Shown here: positions 24,990-34,068 of the stretch, piece by piece
Position numbering within the stretch: position 1 is the first letter of the stretch
Layout: each line of letters starts with the position of its first letter
Assembly: GCA_040389445.1 (NCBI GenBank)
Contig: JAZJZX010000003.1
Span: 1 to 64,000 of the forward strand
Direction of reading: 5' to 3'
Length of the DNA stretch: 64,000 nt
Source: UBA5189 sp040389445
GTDB taxonomy: Bacteria; Chloroflexota; Limnocylindria; Limnocylindrales; CSP1-4
Made by a program: the position numbers and the translations under genes
Notes under the pieces: model-generated
Told to the model about the DNA's origin: nothing
What the model saw: only the letters and a program-made list of their open reading frames with translations
Database searches by the model: none

Positions 24990-27536
24990 GTGATCGACCC
25001 ACAGGTTCTTGCCTCTGCCGCGGTGGAGGCGCACGCCCGCCCGGCGGAGGCGGTCGCCGCGACGTTCCAGGTCGACCTCAGACGTGGTCTCGGCGATGGG
25101 GAGGCCCTGGCGCGGGCCGAGCTCGTCGGCCCCAATGCATTGGAACCAGCGCGCCGATCGTCGATTCTCGGGATGGTCTTCGAGGCCGCGACCGAACCCT
25201 TCGTCCTGCTCCTCGCACTGTCCGGGATCGGGGCGATCCTCCTCGGTGAGGTCCGCGACGGGATCCTGATCATGATCGGGCTCCTCCCGATCGTCGGCGC
25301 GGATGTGATCACGGGGTACCGCGGCGAGCGGGCCCTCGATGCCCTGCGTGACGCTTCGGCCCCGACGGCGCGGGTGCGGCGCGACGGCACGGCGCACGAC
25401 ATCCCGGCCGCGCAACTGGTGCCCGGGGACCTGGTGCTGCTCCGGGTCGGCGACATCGTGCCGGCCGACCTGCGGATCACCAGATCGGAGCGATTGCTCG
25501 TCGATCGAAGCGTGCTGACCGGCGAATCGGTTCCCGAGCCGGCGCAGTCCACGCCCGATGCGGCGGGCACGGTGCTGGCAGAGCGCCACGCGATGGCGTT
25601 TGCCGGTACGAGCGTCGTCGGCGGTCACGGCGAGGGGATCGTCGTCGCGATCGGGGCCGCCACCGAATTCGGGCGGATCGCCGGGCGCCTGACCGTCCGG
25701 ACGACGCGCCGGTCACCTCTCCAGCACGAACTGGACCGGTTGGTCCGGATCATGCTGGTCGTCGCACTTGCCCTGATCGCCATCGTGACCGGCCTCGGAT
25801 TCCTCCGCGGTCAGACGCTCGGCCAGAACCTGCTGGCGGGGATTTCCGCGGCCATCGCGGCGATCCCCGAGGAACCACCGGTACTCCTGGCGGTCATCCT
25901 CGGCCTGGGGGCGTACCGGCTCCTGAAACGGGGCGTTCTCGTTCGGCGCCTGAACGCCGAGGAGGTCCTGGGCGCCATCGATCTCATCGTCACGGACAAG
26001 ACCGGCACCCTGACGCTCAATCGCCTGGACGTGGCGTCGGTTCGATCCGCGGCCGGGACGCTCACCGACCATGCAGCGAGGGTCTCCGTCCTCACCGACG
26101 CCCTCCGGGCCGAGGCGGACGCCTGGGCCAGGGCGGATGGCATCGCACCGGGATCGTTCACCCGGGCGATCGAACGCGCCCTCGAGGGCGAGGGCGCCGA
26201 CACCGCCCTGGACCCCGATGACCTGGTTTCCGCCGATCCACCCACGGGGACTCGTCCCGTGTCGATCACGGTCGCTCGGCGTGACGGCGCAACGGAGCGG
26301 CTGGCGACGGGCGCCCCGGAATCCGTGCTGGCCATGGACGGCACCTCGGATCGGGCACAACGCGCCGCCTGGGAGGCGCAGCTGGAACTTGGGACCACGG
26401 GCGGCGAGCGTCTGATCGGAATCGCCCGCGCCCCCCTCGGTGGGCCGTGGACCATGGTCGCGCTGGTCGGGTTCGCGGACCCGATTCGTCGCGGTATCGG
26501 CGCCGCCCTTCGCGAGGCGCAGGACGCCGGGATCCAGACCATCGTGGTGACCGGGGACCATCCGGCGACGGCGGCCGCCATTGCCCGCGCCGCCGGTCTC
26601 GGCAATGAGCGGATCGTTTCGGGTGCGGACGTTGCATCCTGGGATGACGCGCGGCTGGAGCGCGAACTGCCCTCGCTCCATATCGTGGCCCGCTCGACGC
26701 CCGAGCAGAAGGAGCGACTGGTTCGGGTCGCCCGCGCGAATGGCCGGATCGTGGCCGTGACCGGGGACGGCGTGAACGACGCTCCGGCCCTCCACCACGC
26801 GGACGTCGCCGTGGCCATGGGCAGCGGGACGGCCGTTGCTCGCGAAGCGGCGGATCTCGTGCTCGGAGACGACTCCTTCGTGACCCTGATGTACGGGCTG
26901 CGCGAAGGCCGTCGGCTGGTGGACAACATCCAGAAAGGCCTGGTCTTCCTCGTTTCGACGCACATCGCGTTCCTCGGGTTCGTCCTCCTCGCCACGCTTG
27001 GCGGGTACGGTCAGCCGCTGCTTCCCATCCAGATCCTCTGGATGGAGCTGTTCATCGATTCGTCGACGTCGATCGCATTCGAGCGCGAACCCGGGGAGCC
27101 GGACATCATGGGTCGCCCACCGCGCAGGACGGGCGCGCCGCTGCTGTCCGCCTCCCTGATGCTCAGGATCACGCTGGCCGGCGGGTTTTCGGCCGTCGCC
27201 GCGCTGTGGCTGATGCAGACCCATCCGGGGAGCCCGGACCACGTTCGGTGGCTGGCGTACACGGCACTCGTCTGTGGGCAGGTGGTCCGCGCCTATGCGA
27301 ATCGGAGCCTGCGCATTCCGGTCCTGCGGGTTGGCTCGAACCGCGTGCTCCTCGTGGGTGCCGTGCTCGTCGTGCTCATCCAGGCCGCCATCCCGTTCGT
27401 TCCCGGCGTCAACGAGGCGTTCCGGGCAAGTAGTCTCGATCTCGAGGAGTGGCTGCTCGTGGCGATCGTGGCCCTGCTGCCCGCCGTGGTCGCCGAGTTG
27501 ATCCGGGCCCGCGGGCGGACCGTCTGGGTCGCCTGA
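24990..27536 (+). CDS. P2-like cation-transporting P-type ATPase, PEEPP variant
   Basis: An 848-residue P-type ATPase. The actuator loop has TGES (VLTGESVPEP), phosphorylation site DKTGTLTLN, and hinge TGDGVNDAPAL. Membrane helices surround IPEEPPVLLAVILGLGAYRLL and LWMELFIDSSTSIAFEREPG. Calcium pumps have PEGLP and LWVNLxTD at these ion-site positions, so this belongs to the less-studied PEExP / LWxEFxxD group whose ion is unknown. The cation-ATPase N-domain (GLGDGEALARAELVGPNALEP) is present. Start: GTG at 24990 (or TTG 24972). No metal regulator or chaperone gene is adjacent. Confidence 0.88.
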   Translation: MIDPQVLASAAVEAHARPAEAVAATFQVDLRRGLGDGEALARAELVGPNALEPARRSSILGMVFEAATEPFVLLLALSGIGAILLGEVRDGILIMIGLLPIVGADVITGYRGERALDALRDASAPTARVRRDGTAHDIPAAQLVPGDLVLLRVGDIVPADLRITRSERLLVDRSVLTGESVPEPAQSTPDAAGTVLAERHAMAFAGTSVVGGHGEGIVVAIGAATEFGRIAGRLTVRTTRRSPLQHELDRLVRIMLVVALALIAIVTGLGFLRGQTLGQNLLAGISAAIAAIPEEPPVLLAVILGLGAYRLLKRGVLVRRLNAEEVLGAIDLIVTDKTGTLTLNRLDVASVRSAAGTLTDHAARVSVLTDALRAEADAWARADGIAPGSFTRAIERALEGEGADTALDPDDLVSADPPTGTRPVSITVARRDGATERLATGAPESVLAMDGTSDRAQRAAWEAQLELGTTGGERLIGIARAPLGGPWTMVALVGFADPIRRGIGAALREAQDAGIQTIVVTGDHPATAAAIARAAGLGNERIVSGADVASWDDARLERELPSLHIVARSTPEQKERLVRVARANGRIVAVTGDGVNDAPALHHADVAVAMGSGTAVAREAADLVLGDDSFVTLMYGLREGRRLVDNIQKGLVFLVSTHIAFLGFVLLATLGGYGQPLLPIQILWMELFIDSSTSIAFEREPGEPDIMGRPPRRTGAPLLSASLMLRITLAGGFSAVAALWLMQTHPGSPDHVRWLAYTALVCGQVVRAYANRSLRIPVLRVGSNRVLLVGAVLVVLIQAAIPFVPGVNEAFRASSLDLEEWLLVAIVALLPAVVAELIRARGRTVWVA

Positions 27537-27611
27537 CCGGACCGTCCCGGTCGCCTGACCGGACCATCGGGCCTCGGGACGGCCGACCCCGCTCGGGCTA
27601 TCCTCGCCCGG

Positions 27612-28583
27612 ATGTCCCTCGTCATCGACGGTCTGCGTAAACGATTCGACCGTATCCAGGCGCTCGACGACCTGTCCCTGGAGATCCCGGCCGGCCACGT
27701 CTACGGGTTTCTCGGCGCCAATGGTGCCGGCAAGACCACCACGATGCGGATCGCGTTGGGTGTCCTCAGGGCGGATGCCGGCACGATCAGCTGGGACGGG
27801 ACGGATCACCGACGACTCCGGCGAGCAACCTGGGGCTACCTCCCCGAGGAGCGCGGCCTCTATCCGAAAATGACCGTCCTGGATCAGCTCGTGTTCTTTG
27901 GCCGGCTGCACGGCGCTTCGGCCGATCAGGCGGCGCGTGACGCCCAGGCCTGGCTCACCCGGCTCCGCGCGCCCGATGTTGCGAATCGCCGCGCCGGCGA
28001 ACTGTCCAAGGGCAACCAGCAGAAGGTCCAGTTCCTGGCCGCGGTCATCCACGACCCGGACATCCTCCTGCTGGATGAGCCGTTCACCGGGCTCGACCCG
28101 GTGAACGTCGTCCTGATCAGACAGGCCATCCTCGAGCTCCGTGGGCGCGGCAAGACCATCGTCCTCTCGACGCACCAGATGGAGACCGTGGAGGCGATGT
28201 GCGAGTCCATCGCCATCATCGATGCCGGACGAACCGTGATCAGCGGGACACTCCGCGACGTGAAGCGTTCCACCGGCCGGCAGAGTGTCGTCCTGGGCAT
28301 CGAGGGGCAGAGTGACCTCGCCTGGGTGGACGGTATTGCCGGGGTCCGCACGCTCCGACCGGGCATCGACCGGGTGGAGCTGGACCTGGAGCCGGGCACG
28401 GAACCGGGGTCGGTGCTCGCCGCCGCCGTGGCGCGCGGCCTCCGGGTCCGCCATTTCGAGGTCACCGATCCAACCCTGGAGCAGGTGTTCATCGAGTTGG
28501 TGGGACACCCGGCGGCCGACGACGAGACGCTGGCAGCGATGGCGCCTGCCGATACCGGCGTGGCAGCGGACCCGGCGGCATGA
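27612..28583 (+). CDS. ABC-2 type exporter ATP-binding protein (NatA-like)
   Basis: A 323-residue ABC ATPase: Walker A GANGAGKTTT, Q-loop GYLPEERGLYPKM (the EER variant of NatA/CcmA-type ATPases), signature LSKGNQQKVQ, Walker B ILLLDEPFTGLD and H-loop STHQM. A C-terminal DUF4162-like domain (about 215-305) is typical of drug and sodium exporters. It overlaps the permease start (ATGA), so the two form one exporter. The NatAB relation suggests Na+ or a hydrophobic compound; the substrate is not determinable. Confidence 0.9.
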   Translation: MSLVIDGLRKRFDRIQALDDLSLEIPAGHVYGFLGANGAGKTTTMRIALGVLRADAGTISWDGTDHRRLRRATWGYLPEERGLYPKMTVLDQLVFFGRLHGASADQAARDAQAWLTRLRAPDVANRRAGELSKGNQQKVQFLAAVIHDPDILLLDEPFTGLDPVNVVLIRQAILELRGRGKTIVLSTHQMETVEAMCESIAIIDAGRTVISGTLRDVKRSTGRQSVVLGIEGQSDLAWVDGIAGVRTLRPGIDRVELDLEPGTEPGSVLAAAVARGLRVRHFEVTDPTLEQVFIELVGHPAADDETLAAMAPADTGVAADPAA

Positions 28584-29899
28584 CCGGCGAGCACGGCGCC
28601 CGCCACGACGCGACCTTTCCGAATACCCGGATCGTCGCCCGACGCGAATTCCTCGAACGGGTCCGGAGCCGCCCCTACGCCGCGTCGACCGTGCTCCTGG
28701 CGCTGCTCGCGGTCCTCGTGGCCTTCATGCCGATCATCGTCCGGCTCGTCGACCGGGACACCACCACCACGATCGCCATCGTCGCCGACGACGCGGCCCT
28801 GGCCGAACGCTCGTCCTCGATCATGCGCAGCGTCCTCAGCACGGCAAGCGGCGGCTCGCCCGATTCGTGGGTCTTCGAGATCGACACGGACCGCGAGGCG
28901 GTCACCGCGGCCGTCGGCGACGGCCGCGTGGACGGAGCGCTCTTCGCGACCCGCGACGCATCCGGCCGCCTGGACTTCACGTTCCTGACCGGGCAGGGCC
29001 TGGGCGCTGATCGGACCCAGTTCGTCGCCATCGGCACCTTTGCCGTCGCATTCCTGGAGTGGACCGAACTGGTCAAGCCGGCAGGCGAGGTGCCGTTCCT
29101 CGCACCGACGCTGGATATCCTCGCGGGGGCCGGCCCAAGCACGGGCGGCGTGCCGCTGGGCGCGGGCGAGATCGCCAGCCGCCAGTTGCTCGGCACCGTT
29201 CTCGTGGTCGTCCTGTTCCTGACCATGGTCATCTATGGGATGTGGGTGGCCGTGGGAGTCGCCGTCGAGAAGGAAACGCGGGTCATGGAGCTGCTGATCA
29301 GCGCGGCATCGCCGCGGCAGCTGGTGCTCGGCAAGGTGCTCGGCATCGGCACCGCGGGGCTCCTGCAGTACGGGACGATCCTCGTGCCTGCCCTTGTCGC
29401 GCTTGCGCTCCAGCGACCCATCGGCGAGGCGCTCGGCCTCGGATCGGGCATCACGCCGCCGCTGGCCGGCATCACGCCCGAACTGCTGCTCTCCTACGGG
29501 CTCTTCTTCGTCCTCGGGTTCACCCTGTACGCCCTGATCTACGCTGCCGCAGGTTCTCTCGTCAGCCGGGTGGAGGACCTCCAGGTCATCGCCCTGCCCA
29601 TGAGCCTGCTCGGGATCGCCGGTTACCTCCAGGCCGTGCTCGCTCTCTCGGGCGGACTGTCCACGTTCGTCCGCGTCGCGTCGTTCGTGCCGTTCTGGAG
29701 TCCCTTCGTGATGTTCGCCCGGCTCACCGTCGGTCGGGTGGAGCCGTGGGAACTCGCCATCGCGTTCGGGCTCCTGATCCTCGCCATCGCCCTCGTCGCC
29801 GCTCTCGCCATCCGGGTCTACTCGGCTGGCGTGCTCCTCTATGGGCAGCGACCCGGCGCGCGGCGCATCCTCCGCGCAGTCATCAGCCCGGACGCCTGA
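28580..29899 (+). CDS. ABC-2 type exporter permease (NatB-like)
   Basis: A 439-residue permease with one N-terminal membrane helix, a large extracytoplasmic domain (about 55-190) and five or six C-terminal helices. This is the ABC2_membrane_3 / NatB layout. The segment EKETRVMELLISAASPRQLVLGKVLGIGT is the family coupling-helix signature. It is translationally coupled to the ATPase. A UUCG-looped hairpin lies just after the stop. Confidence 0.9.
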   Translation: MTGEHGARHDATFPNTRIVARREFLERVRSRPYAASTVLLALLAVLVAFMPIIVRLVDRDTTTTIAIVADDAALAERSSSIMRSVLSTASGGSPDSWVFEIDTDREAVTAAVGDGRVDGALFATRDASGRLDFTFLTGQGLGADRTQFVAIGTFAVAFLEWTELVKPAGEVPFLAPTLDILAGAGPSTGGVPLGAGEIASRQLLGTVLVVVLFLTMVIYGMWVAVGVAVEKETRVMELLISAASPRQLVLGKVLGIGTAGLLQYGTILVPALVALALQRPIGEALGLGSGITPPLAGITPELLLSYGLFFVLGFTLYALIYAAAGSLVSRVEDLQVIALPMSLLGIAGYLQAVLALSGGLSTFVRVASFVPFWSPFVMFARLTVGRVEPWELAIAFGLLILAIALVAALAIRVYSAGVLLYGQRPGARRILRAVISPDA

Positions 29900-29911
29900 C
29901 GCTCCCTCTCA

Positions 29912-29927
29912 GTCCGATTCGTCGGAC
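29912..29927. terminator. UUCG-tetraloop hairpin between convergent genes
   Basis: GTCCGA-TTCG-TCGGAC forms a perfect 6-bp stem with the very stable UUCG loop, 13 bp after the NatB-like stop and before the convergent ligase-like gene. No T-run follows, but the location fits a transcript-end structure. Confidence 0.45.
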
Positions 29928-29961
29928 GGGCGGATCGCATGAAGGACGCTCGGCAGGCGCC

Positions 29962-30747
29962 TCAGGCCGGCTCGTCGGGGGTCGCCGGGTCGGCAAGGGT
30001 GGCGTCGAGATCCTCGAGCCCGAGTGGAAGGCGCCGGATCAGGGCCAGCACGGGGGCATCGCCCGTGACCGCATCGACGGTCATTGACGGCGACCGCTCG
30101 ACATCCAATCCGGTCTGGCCGGTCGGCGTGAACCGCCACAGCCGGCTCCGGACCCCGCAGAGGTACGGGCTCGATCGATGCCTCGCCAGAACGCCGGCCA
30201 GGCCCTGGGCTGCCACCGCCTGGAACAGCGCCCGGCCCTCGGCGGGGATGGCCGGAACCGTCAGCACCTCGTCCCCGGGTCGGAGCGTCCGGCGAAGCTG
30301 CTCGCGCCGGCGTTCGAGCGGCTGATTCAGGAGCGATCGACCGTCGAGGTGCAACAGGTCGAAAACGAGGAACGCCACGGGCCGCCCGGGCTCACCGGAT
30401 CGTCGCCGGGCGAGTTCGCCGGGGTCGGCGCGCCCTGCGGCGTCGACGACGACGAGCTCACCATCGAGTACCGCCGACCGCGCCGCCACACGCACCCCGA
30501 GCCCGGCCAGTTCCGGCGGCATGATCGGCAGGGGAACCCCGTCGGCACCGAGAAACACGACGCTGCCTCCACCCGCCGTCGCCGCGGGTCCGACCACGGC
30601 GAGGACGCGCAACCCGCCCCAGGATGGCTCGAACAGATGGTCCGCCGAATCGAAGGGCTCGGAGAGCGTTCTGGCGAGCATCGGGCGCAGCGTGACCGGC
30701 GGGTTCGGCAGCGCCGGCTCGAGGCGAAGCGAAAGCTGGTCGGACAT
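29962..30747 (-). CDS. Degenerate ATP-dependent DNA ligase homologue (adenylation domain)
   Basis: A 261-residue protein aligned along its length with the adenylation domain of LigD/LigB-type ligases: RPMLA, LFEPSWGGLRVLA, LDGELVVVDAAGRADPGEL, PVAFLVFDLLHLDGRSLLNQPLERRREQLRR, and LAGVLARHRSSPYLCGVRSRLW. Active enzymes have EPKWDG (nucleotidyl lysine), EGxVxK and SxxWxKxK. Here these read EPSWGG (Ser42), AGVLAR and SRLWRFTP, so the catalytic lysine and the motif IV and V residues are all replaced. It cannot form the AMP adduct by the known chemistry. No OB-fold, nuclease or primase domain is attached. The start ATG at 30747 diverges from the S9 peptidase gene. A DNA-binding or scaffold role is conceivable but unproven. 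Confidence 0.75.
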   Translation of the reverse strand: MSDQLSLRLEPALPNPPVTLRPMLARTLSEPFDSADHLFEPSWGGLRVLAVVGPAATAGGGSVVFLGADGVPLPIMPPELAGLGVRVAARSAVLDGELVVVDAAGRADPGELARRRSGEPGRPVAFLVFDLLHLDGRSLLNQPLERRREQLRRTLRPGDEVLTVPAIPAEGRALFQAVAAQGLAGVLARHRSSPYLCGVRSRLWRFTPTGQTGLDVERSPSMTVDAVTGDAPVLALIRRLPLGLEDLDATLADPATPDEPA

Positions 30748-30814
30748 CGCCGGCCGATGGTAGTCGGTAGACTCTGCGGGGAGCGTCAGTCGTCGTTCGT
30801 ACGGGAGCAAGCGT

Positions 30815-32983
30815 TTGACATCGAACTCAAAACGAGGCTCGCGTCCCGACGATCTGTACCGGCTCCGCATCCCCACCGACCCCCGGCTGGCGCCCGACGG
30901 CCGTGCGATCGTCTGTGTCCTGCGGGAGTCTGCACCGGCTCACGATGGCTATCGCTCCGCCATCTGGCGGGTGGCGCTGGATCCCGAAGGATCGGCAGCC
31001 GGGGAGCCCGAGCGACTGACACTCGGCGTTCGCCAGGACACACACCCTCGCTATGCGCCCGACGGCGCGACGCTGGCCTTTCTGAGCGATCGCCGCAAGG
31101 TGGTGGAGGAGGAGCTCGGCACCACGCCGGACCGCGAGGACGCCGTTCAGGTCCATCTCCTCCCGCTGGATCGCCCGGGCGAGGCACGTCGGCTGACAGA
31201 TCTGCCGCGCGGCGTCGACGACTTCGCGTGGTCCCCCGACGGCACCCGCCTCGCCGTGATCTCGGCGTCCCGGGCCGCCGACCGTGCCGGCGACGACCGT
31301 GCCCGACGACGACTCCGGGACCCTGGGCCGAACCAGCCGCCGATCAGCGACTACTGGTATTTCGATCGTCTCAACTACCAGTTCAATGGAGCCGGCGTCG
31401 TAGCCGGCCGGACCCTGCACCTGTGGATCGTGGACGTGACCTCCGGTGAGGCGCGTCGGCTGACGAACCTGCCGGCCGGGGTCGGGGGCCCCGCGTGGTC
31501 GCCCGACGGGCGACGGATCGCGATCACGACCGGCCGGCGCCGTGACCACGACCTGGCGTCGTTCGCCCGGGTGGTGGTCGTGGACGTCGAGACCGGGCGG
31601 CCGACGACCGTCGCGGAGCATCGAGACGGCTTCTTTCACAGCCCGGTCTGGCTGGGTCGGGGCGACGAGATCGCCGTGGTCGGCGGCGATCTGCCCCATG
31701 GCTTGTACCGGTCCGACATCTGGGTGTTTGCCGCGGACGGCTCCGAGCCCGAGCGCGGCCGTAACCGTTCAGCCGGGCACGACCTCATGCCTCGCTCGGC
31801 GATGACGAGTGATACGAGTGTCGATGAGGACGACCGCCTGATCGCGTCGAGCGACGGCCGATCCGTGATCTTCACGGCACCGGTGCTGGGCGCCTACGAG
31901 GCGTGGCGGATCGATATCGGGGATGGGCACCTCGTCCGGTTGACCGAGGATCGGCACTACCTGTCCGCCATCGACGTCGTGGATCTGGGTCCGGGCGGCC
32001 TGATCATCGGGTCGATACGATCGACGCCGACGCTCCTTCCGGAGCTGTCGGTCGGCTTCGCGCCCGCCGCCTGGCGCACCGATGCCCGACCCGCCGGCGC
32101 CCCCGCCCCGGTGGTGCTGCGAACGGTCTCCTCGTTCAACGGCGCGGTCCAGGACGAGGTGTACCTGCGTCCGGCCGTCGAACGATCGTCGAAGGTCGAT
32201 GGGCGGGAGATCCAGGGGTGGCTGATCGCGGCCGGGGACGGAATGCAGCCGACGGTCGTCCAGATCCACGGCGGCCCACACAGCCTCTATGGTTGGGCCC
32301 CGTTGCTCGAATTCCAGATCCTCGCTGCGTCGGGGATGTCCGTCTTCTACTGCAATCCGCGCGGCTCCGAAGGCTATGGTCGTGACTTCAACGAGGCGAA
32401 TCTCGCGGACTGGGGCGACGGCCCCATGCGTGACGTCATCGCGGGCGTGGATGCGCTGGTCGCCGACGGGCTCGCCGATCCGGATCGGCTCGGGGTCACC
32501 GGGGGTTCGTACGGCGGGTACCTGACGACCTGGATCGTCGCGCATGACCACCGGTTCCGCGCGGCGATGACCTGCCGCTCCGTGGCCGATCTTTCGATGC
32601 TCATGCTTACCGGCGATCTCGGCGGCACGGACTGGGCGAAGATGGAGTTGGGCGCCTACCCCTGGGAAGACCCGGACCTGTATCGCGACCTTTCCCCATT
32701 GACCCACGCGCCGAACATCCGTACGCCGCTGCTGATTCAGCATGCCGAACAGGACCTCCGGACCACGATCGGGCAGGCCGAGGCGCTGTTCTCGGTCCTG
32801 CGAAAACATCGCCGACCAGTCCGGATGATGCGGGTCCCAGGCGAGTCCCACGAGCTCACAAGATCGGGAACCCCGTTTCGTCGTGCGGAAAACCTCATCC
32901 AGGTCCGCGACTGGTTCGCGCATTTCCTCGTCCAGGGTCGGAGAACGCTCCCGAGGGCGCCTCGGTCGCGCCACGGGCAGTAG
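30815..32983 (+). CDS. S9-family serine peptidase (prolyl oligopeptidase type)
   Basis: A 722-residue dipeptidyl/acylaminoacyl-peptidase-like enzyme. An N-terminal beta-propeller (about 10-430) shows PD40 repeats (FAWSPDGTRLAVIS, PAWSPDGRRIAITTG). The C-terminal alpha/beta-hydrolase has oxyanion segment IHGGPHSLYGW, nucleophile GGSYGGY, catalytic Asp in QHAEQDLR and His in GESHELTR. No signal peptide is present, so it probably trims peptides in the cytoplasm. The start is a TTG at 30815 with a GGGAG site upstream; no ATG is available before the conserved propeller start. A second S9 enzyme is encoded at 41534. Confidence 0.9.
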   Translation: MTSNSKRGSRPDDLYRLRIPTDPRLAPDGRAIVCVLRESAPAHDGYRSAIWRVALDPEGSAAGEPERLTLGVRQDTHPRYAPDGATLAFLSDRRKVVEEELGTTPDREDAVQVHLLPLDRPGEARRLTDLPRGVDDFAWSPDGTRLAVISASRAADRAGDDRARRRLRDPGPNQPPISDYWYFDRLNYQFNGAGVVAGRTLHLWIVDVTSGEARRLTNLPAGVGGPAWSPDGRRIAITTGRRRDHDLASFARVVVVDVETGRPTTVAEHRDGFFHSPVWLGRGDEIAVVGGDLPHGLYRSDIWVFAADGSEPERGRNRSAGHDLMPRSAMTSDTSVDEDDRLIASSDGRSVIFTAPVLGAYEAWRIDIGDGHLVRLTEDRHYLSAIDVVDLGPGGLIIGSIRSTPTLLPELSVGFAPAAWRTDARPAGAPAPVVLRTVSSFNGAVQDEVYLRPAVERSSKVDGREIQGWLIAAGDGMQPTVVQIHGGPHSLYGWAPLLEFQILAASGMSVFYCNPRGSEGYGRDFNEANLADWGDGPMRDVIAGVDALVADGLADPDRLGVTGGSYGGYLTTWIVAHDHRFRAAMTCRSVADLSMLMLTGDLGGTDWAKMELGAYPWEDPDLYRDLSPLTHAPNIRTPLLIQHAEQDLRTTIGQAEALFSVLRKHRRPVRMMRVPGESHELTRSGTPFRRAENLIQVRDWFAHFLVQGRRTLPRAPRSRHGQ

Positions 32984-33020
32984 GTCGCCGCTTCGGGATC
33001 GGCGGTATCCTCACCGTCCC

Positions 33021-34004
33021 ATGACGAGCCCATCGCGAACCGACACCCTGACCCGGGAGCGAGCCAGCGAGCTCGTTCGAGCGTGGGCCGGCGGTCGGCC
33101 CGGGCCGCTGGGTTCGGTCCTCGGTCGCCTGACGGCCGTGGACCAGGTCGGCGTGGAGCTCCGCGTCGAGTCGCTCAAGAAGCGCTCGATCAAGAAGGCT
33201 TCAAAGTTGTGGGCCCTCGACCTCGCGATCCGGATGATGGATCTCACGACCCTGGAGGGAAAGGACACGCCGGGCAAGATCCGGGCGCTCTGCCAGAAGG
33301 CGATGCACCCGCAACCGGGCGACGCCTCGATCCCCTCGGTCGCGGCCATCTGCGTCTACCCGGCGCTGATCGCCGACGCGAAGGACGCGCTCCGAGGCTC
33401 CGGCGTCAAGGTCGCCAGTGTCGCGACGGCGTTTCCGTCCGGGCAGACCTTTCTCGACATCAAGCTGGCCGAGGTTCGGGCCGCCGTGGCCGCCGGCGCC
33501 GATGAGATCGACATGGTCATCGATCGCGGGGCCTTCCTGAGCGGGCAATACGGGCAGGTCTTCGATGAGATCGTCGAGGTCAAGGACGCCTGCGGCGAGG
33601 CGCATCTCAAGGTCATCCTCGAGACCGGCGAGCTCGAGACCTATGACAACGTGCGGCGCGCCTCGATCCTGGCCATGGCCGCCGGGGCCGATTTCATCAA
33701 GACGTCGACCGGCAAGGTCACGCCGGCCGCCACCCTGCCCGTGACGCTCGTCATGTTCGAGGCGATCCGCGACTTCGAGAAGGCAACCGGCCGCGCGGTC
33801 GGCATGAAACCAGCCGGTGGCATCCGGACCGCCAAGGAGGCGGTCCAGTACCTCGTCGTCCTGTACGAGACGCTCGGGCCGCGCTGGATGACGCCGGATC
33901 GCTTCCGGTTCGGGGCGTCGAGCCTCCTGAACGATGTCCTGATGCAGATCGAGAAGGAGCGGACGGGCCGCTACCAGGGCCCGGACCACTTCACCCTCGA
34001 CTGA
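33021..34004 (+). CDS. deoC: Deoxyribose-phosphate aldolase
   Basis: A 327-residue DeoC, longer than the 220-260 residue bacterial type and resembling the longer eukaryote/actinobacterial-like form. It catalyses reversible cleavage of deoxyribose-5-phosphate to glyceraldehyde-3-phosphate and acetaldehyde. It shows MDLTTLEGKDTPGKI, VAAICVYP, FPSGQT, EIDMVID, KVILETGEL and the Schiff-base lysine in GADFIKTSTGK, then MKPAGGIR. The ATG at 33021 is chosen since upstream codons do not match the family. The acetaldehyde product could be handled by the ALDH at 44131, though the genes are not linked. Confidence 0.93.
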   Translation: MTSPSRTDTLTRERASELVRAWAGGRPGPLGSVLGRLTAVDQVGVELRVESLKKRSIKKASKLWALDLAIRMMDLTTLEGKDTPGKIRALCQKAMHPQPGDASIPSVAAICVYPALIADAKDALRGSGVKVASVATAFPSGQTFLDIKLAEVRAAVAAGADEIDMVIDRGAFLSGQYGQVFDEIVEVKDACGEAHLKVILETGELETYDNVRRASILAMAAGADFIKTSTGKVTPAATLPVTLVMFEAIRDFEKATGRAVGMKPAGGIRTAKEAVQYLVVLYETLGPRWMTPDRFRFGASSLLNDVLMQIEKERTGRYQGPDHFTLD

Positions 34005-34068
34005 GGCCGCCACGAACATGTCGGCGGACCGCCCGGAACCGGAGGCGTTGTCCCGGCGTCTCCCGACC

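Noticed and set aside
25713..28508. Long minus-strand open frame (about 930 codons) opposite the P-type ATPase and ABC ATPase.
   Set aside because: Shadow of two clear plus-strand genes; amino-acid composition is the Arg/Asp/Gly-rich pattern of antisense frames.
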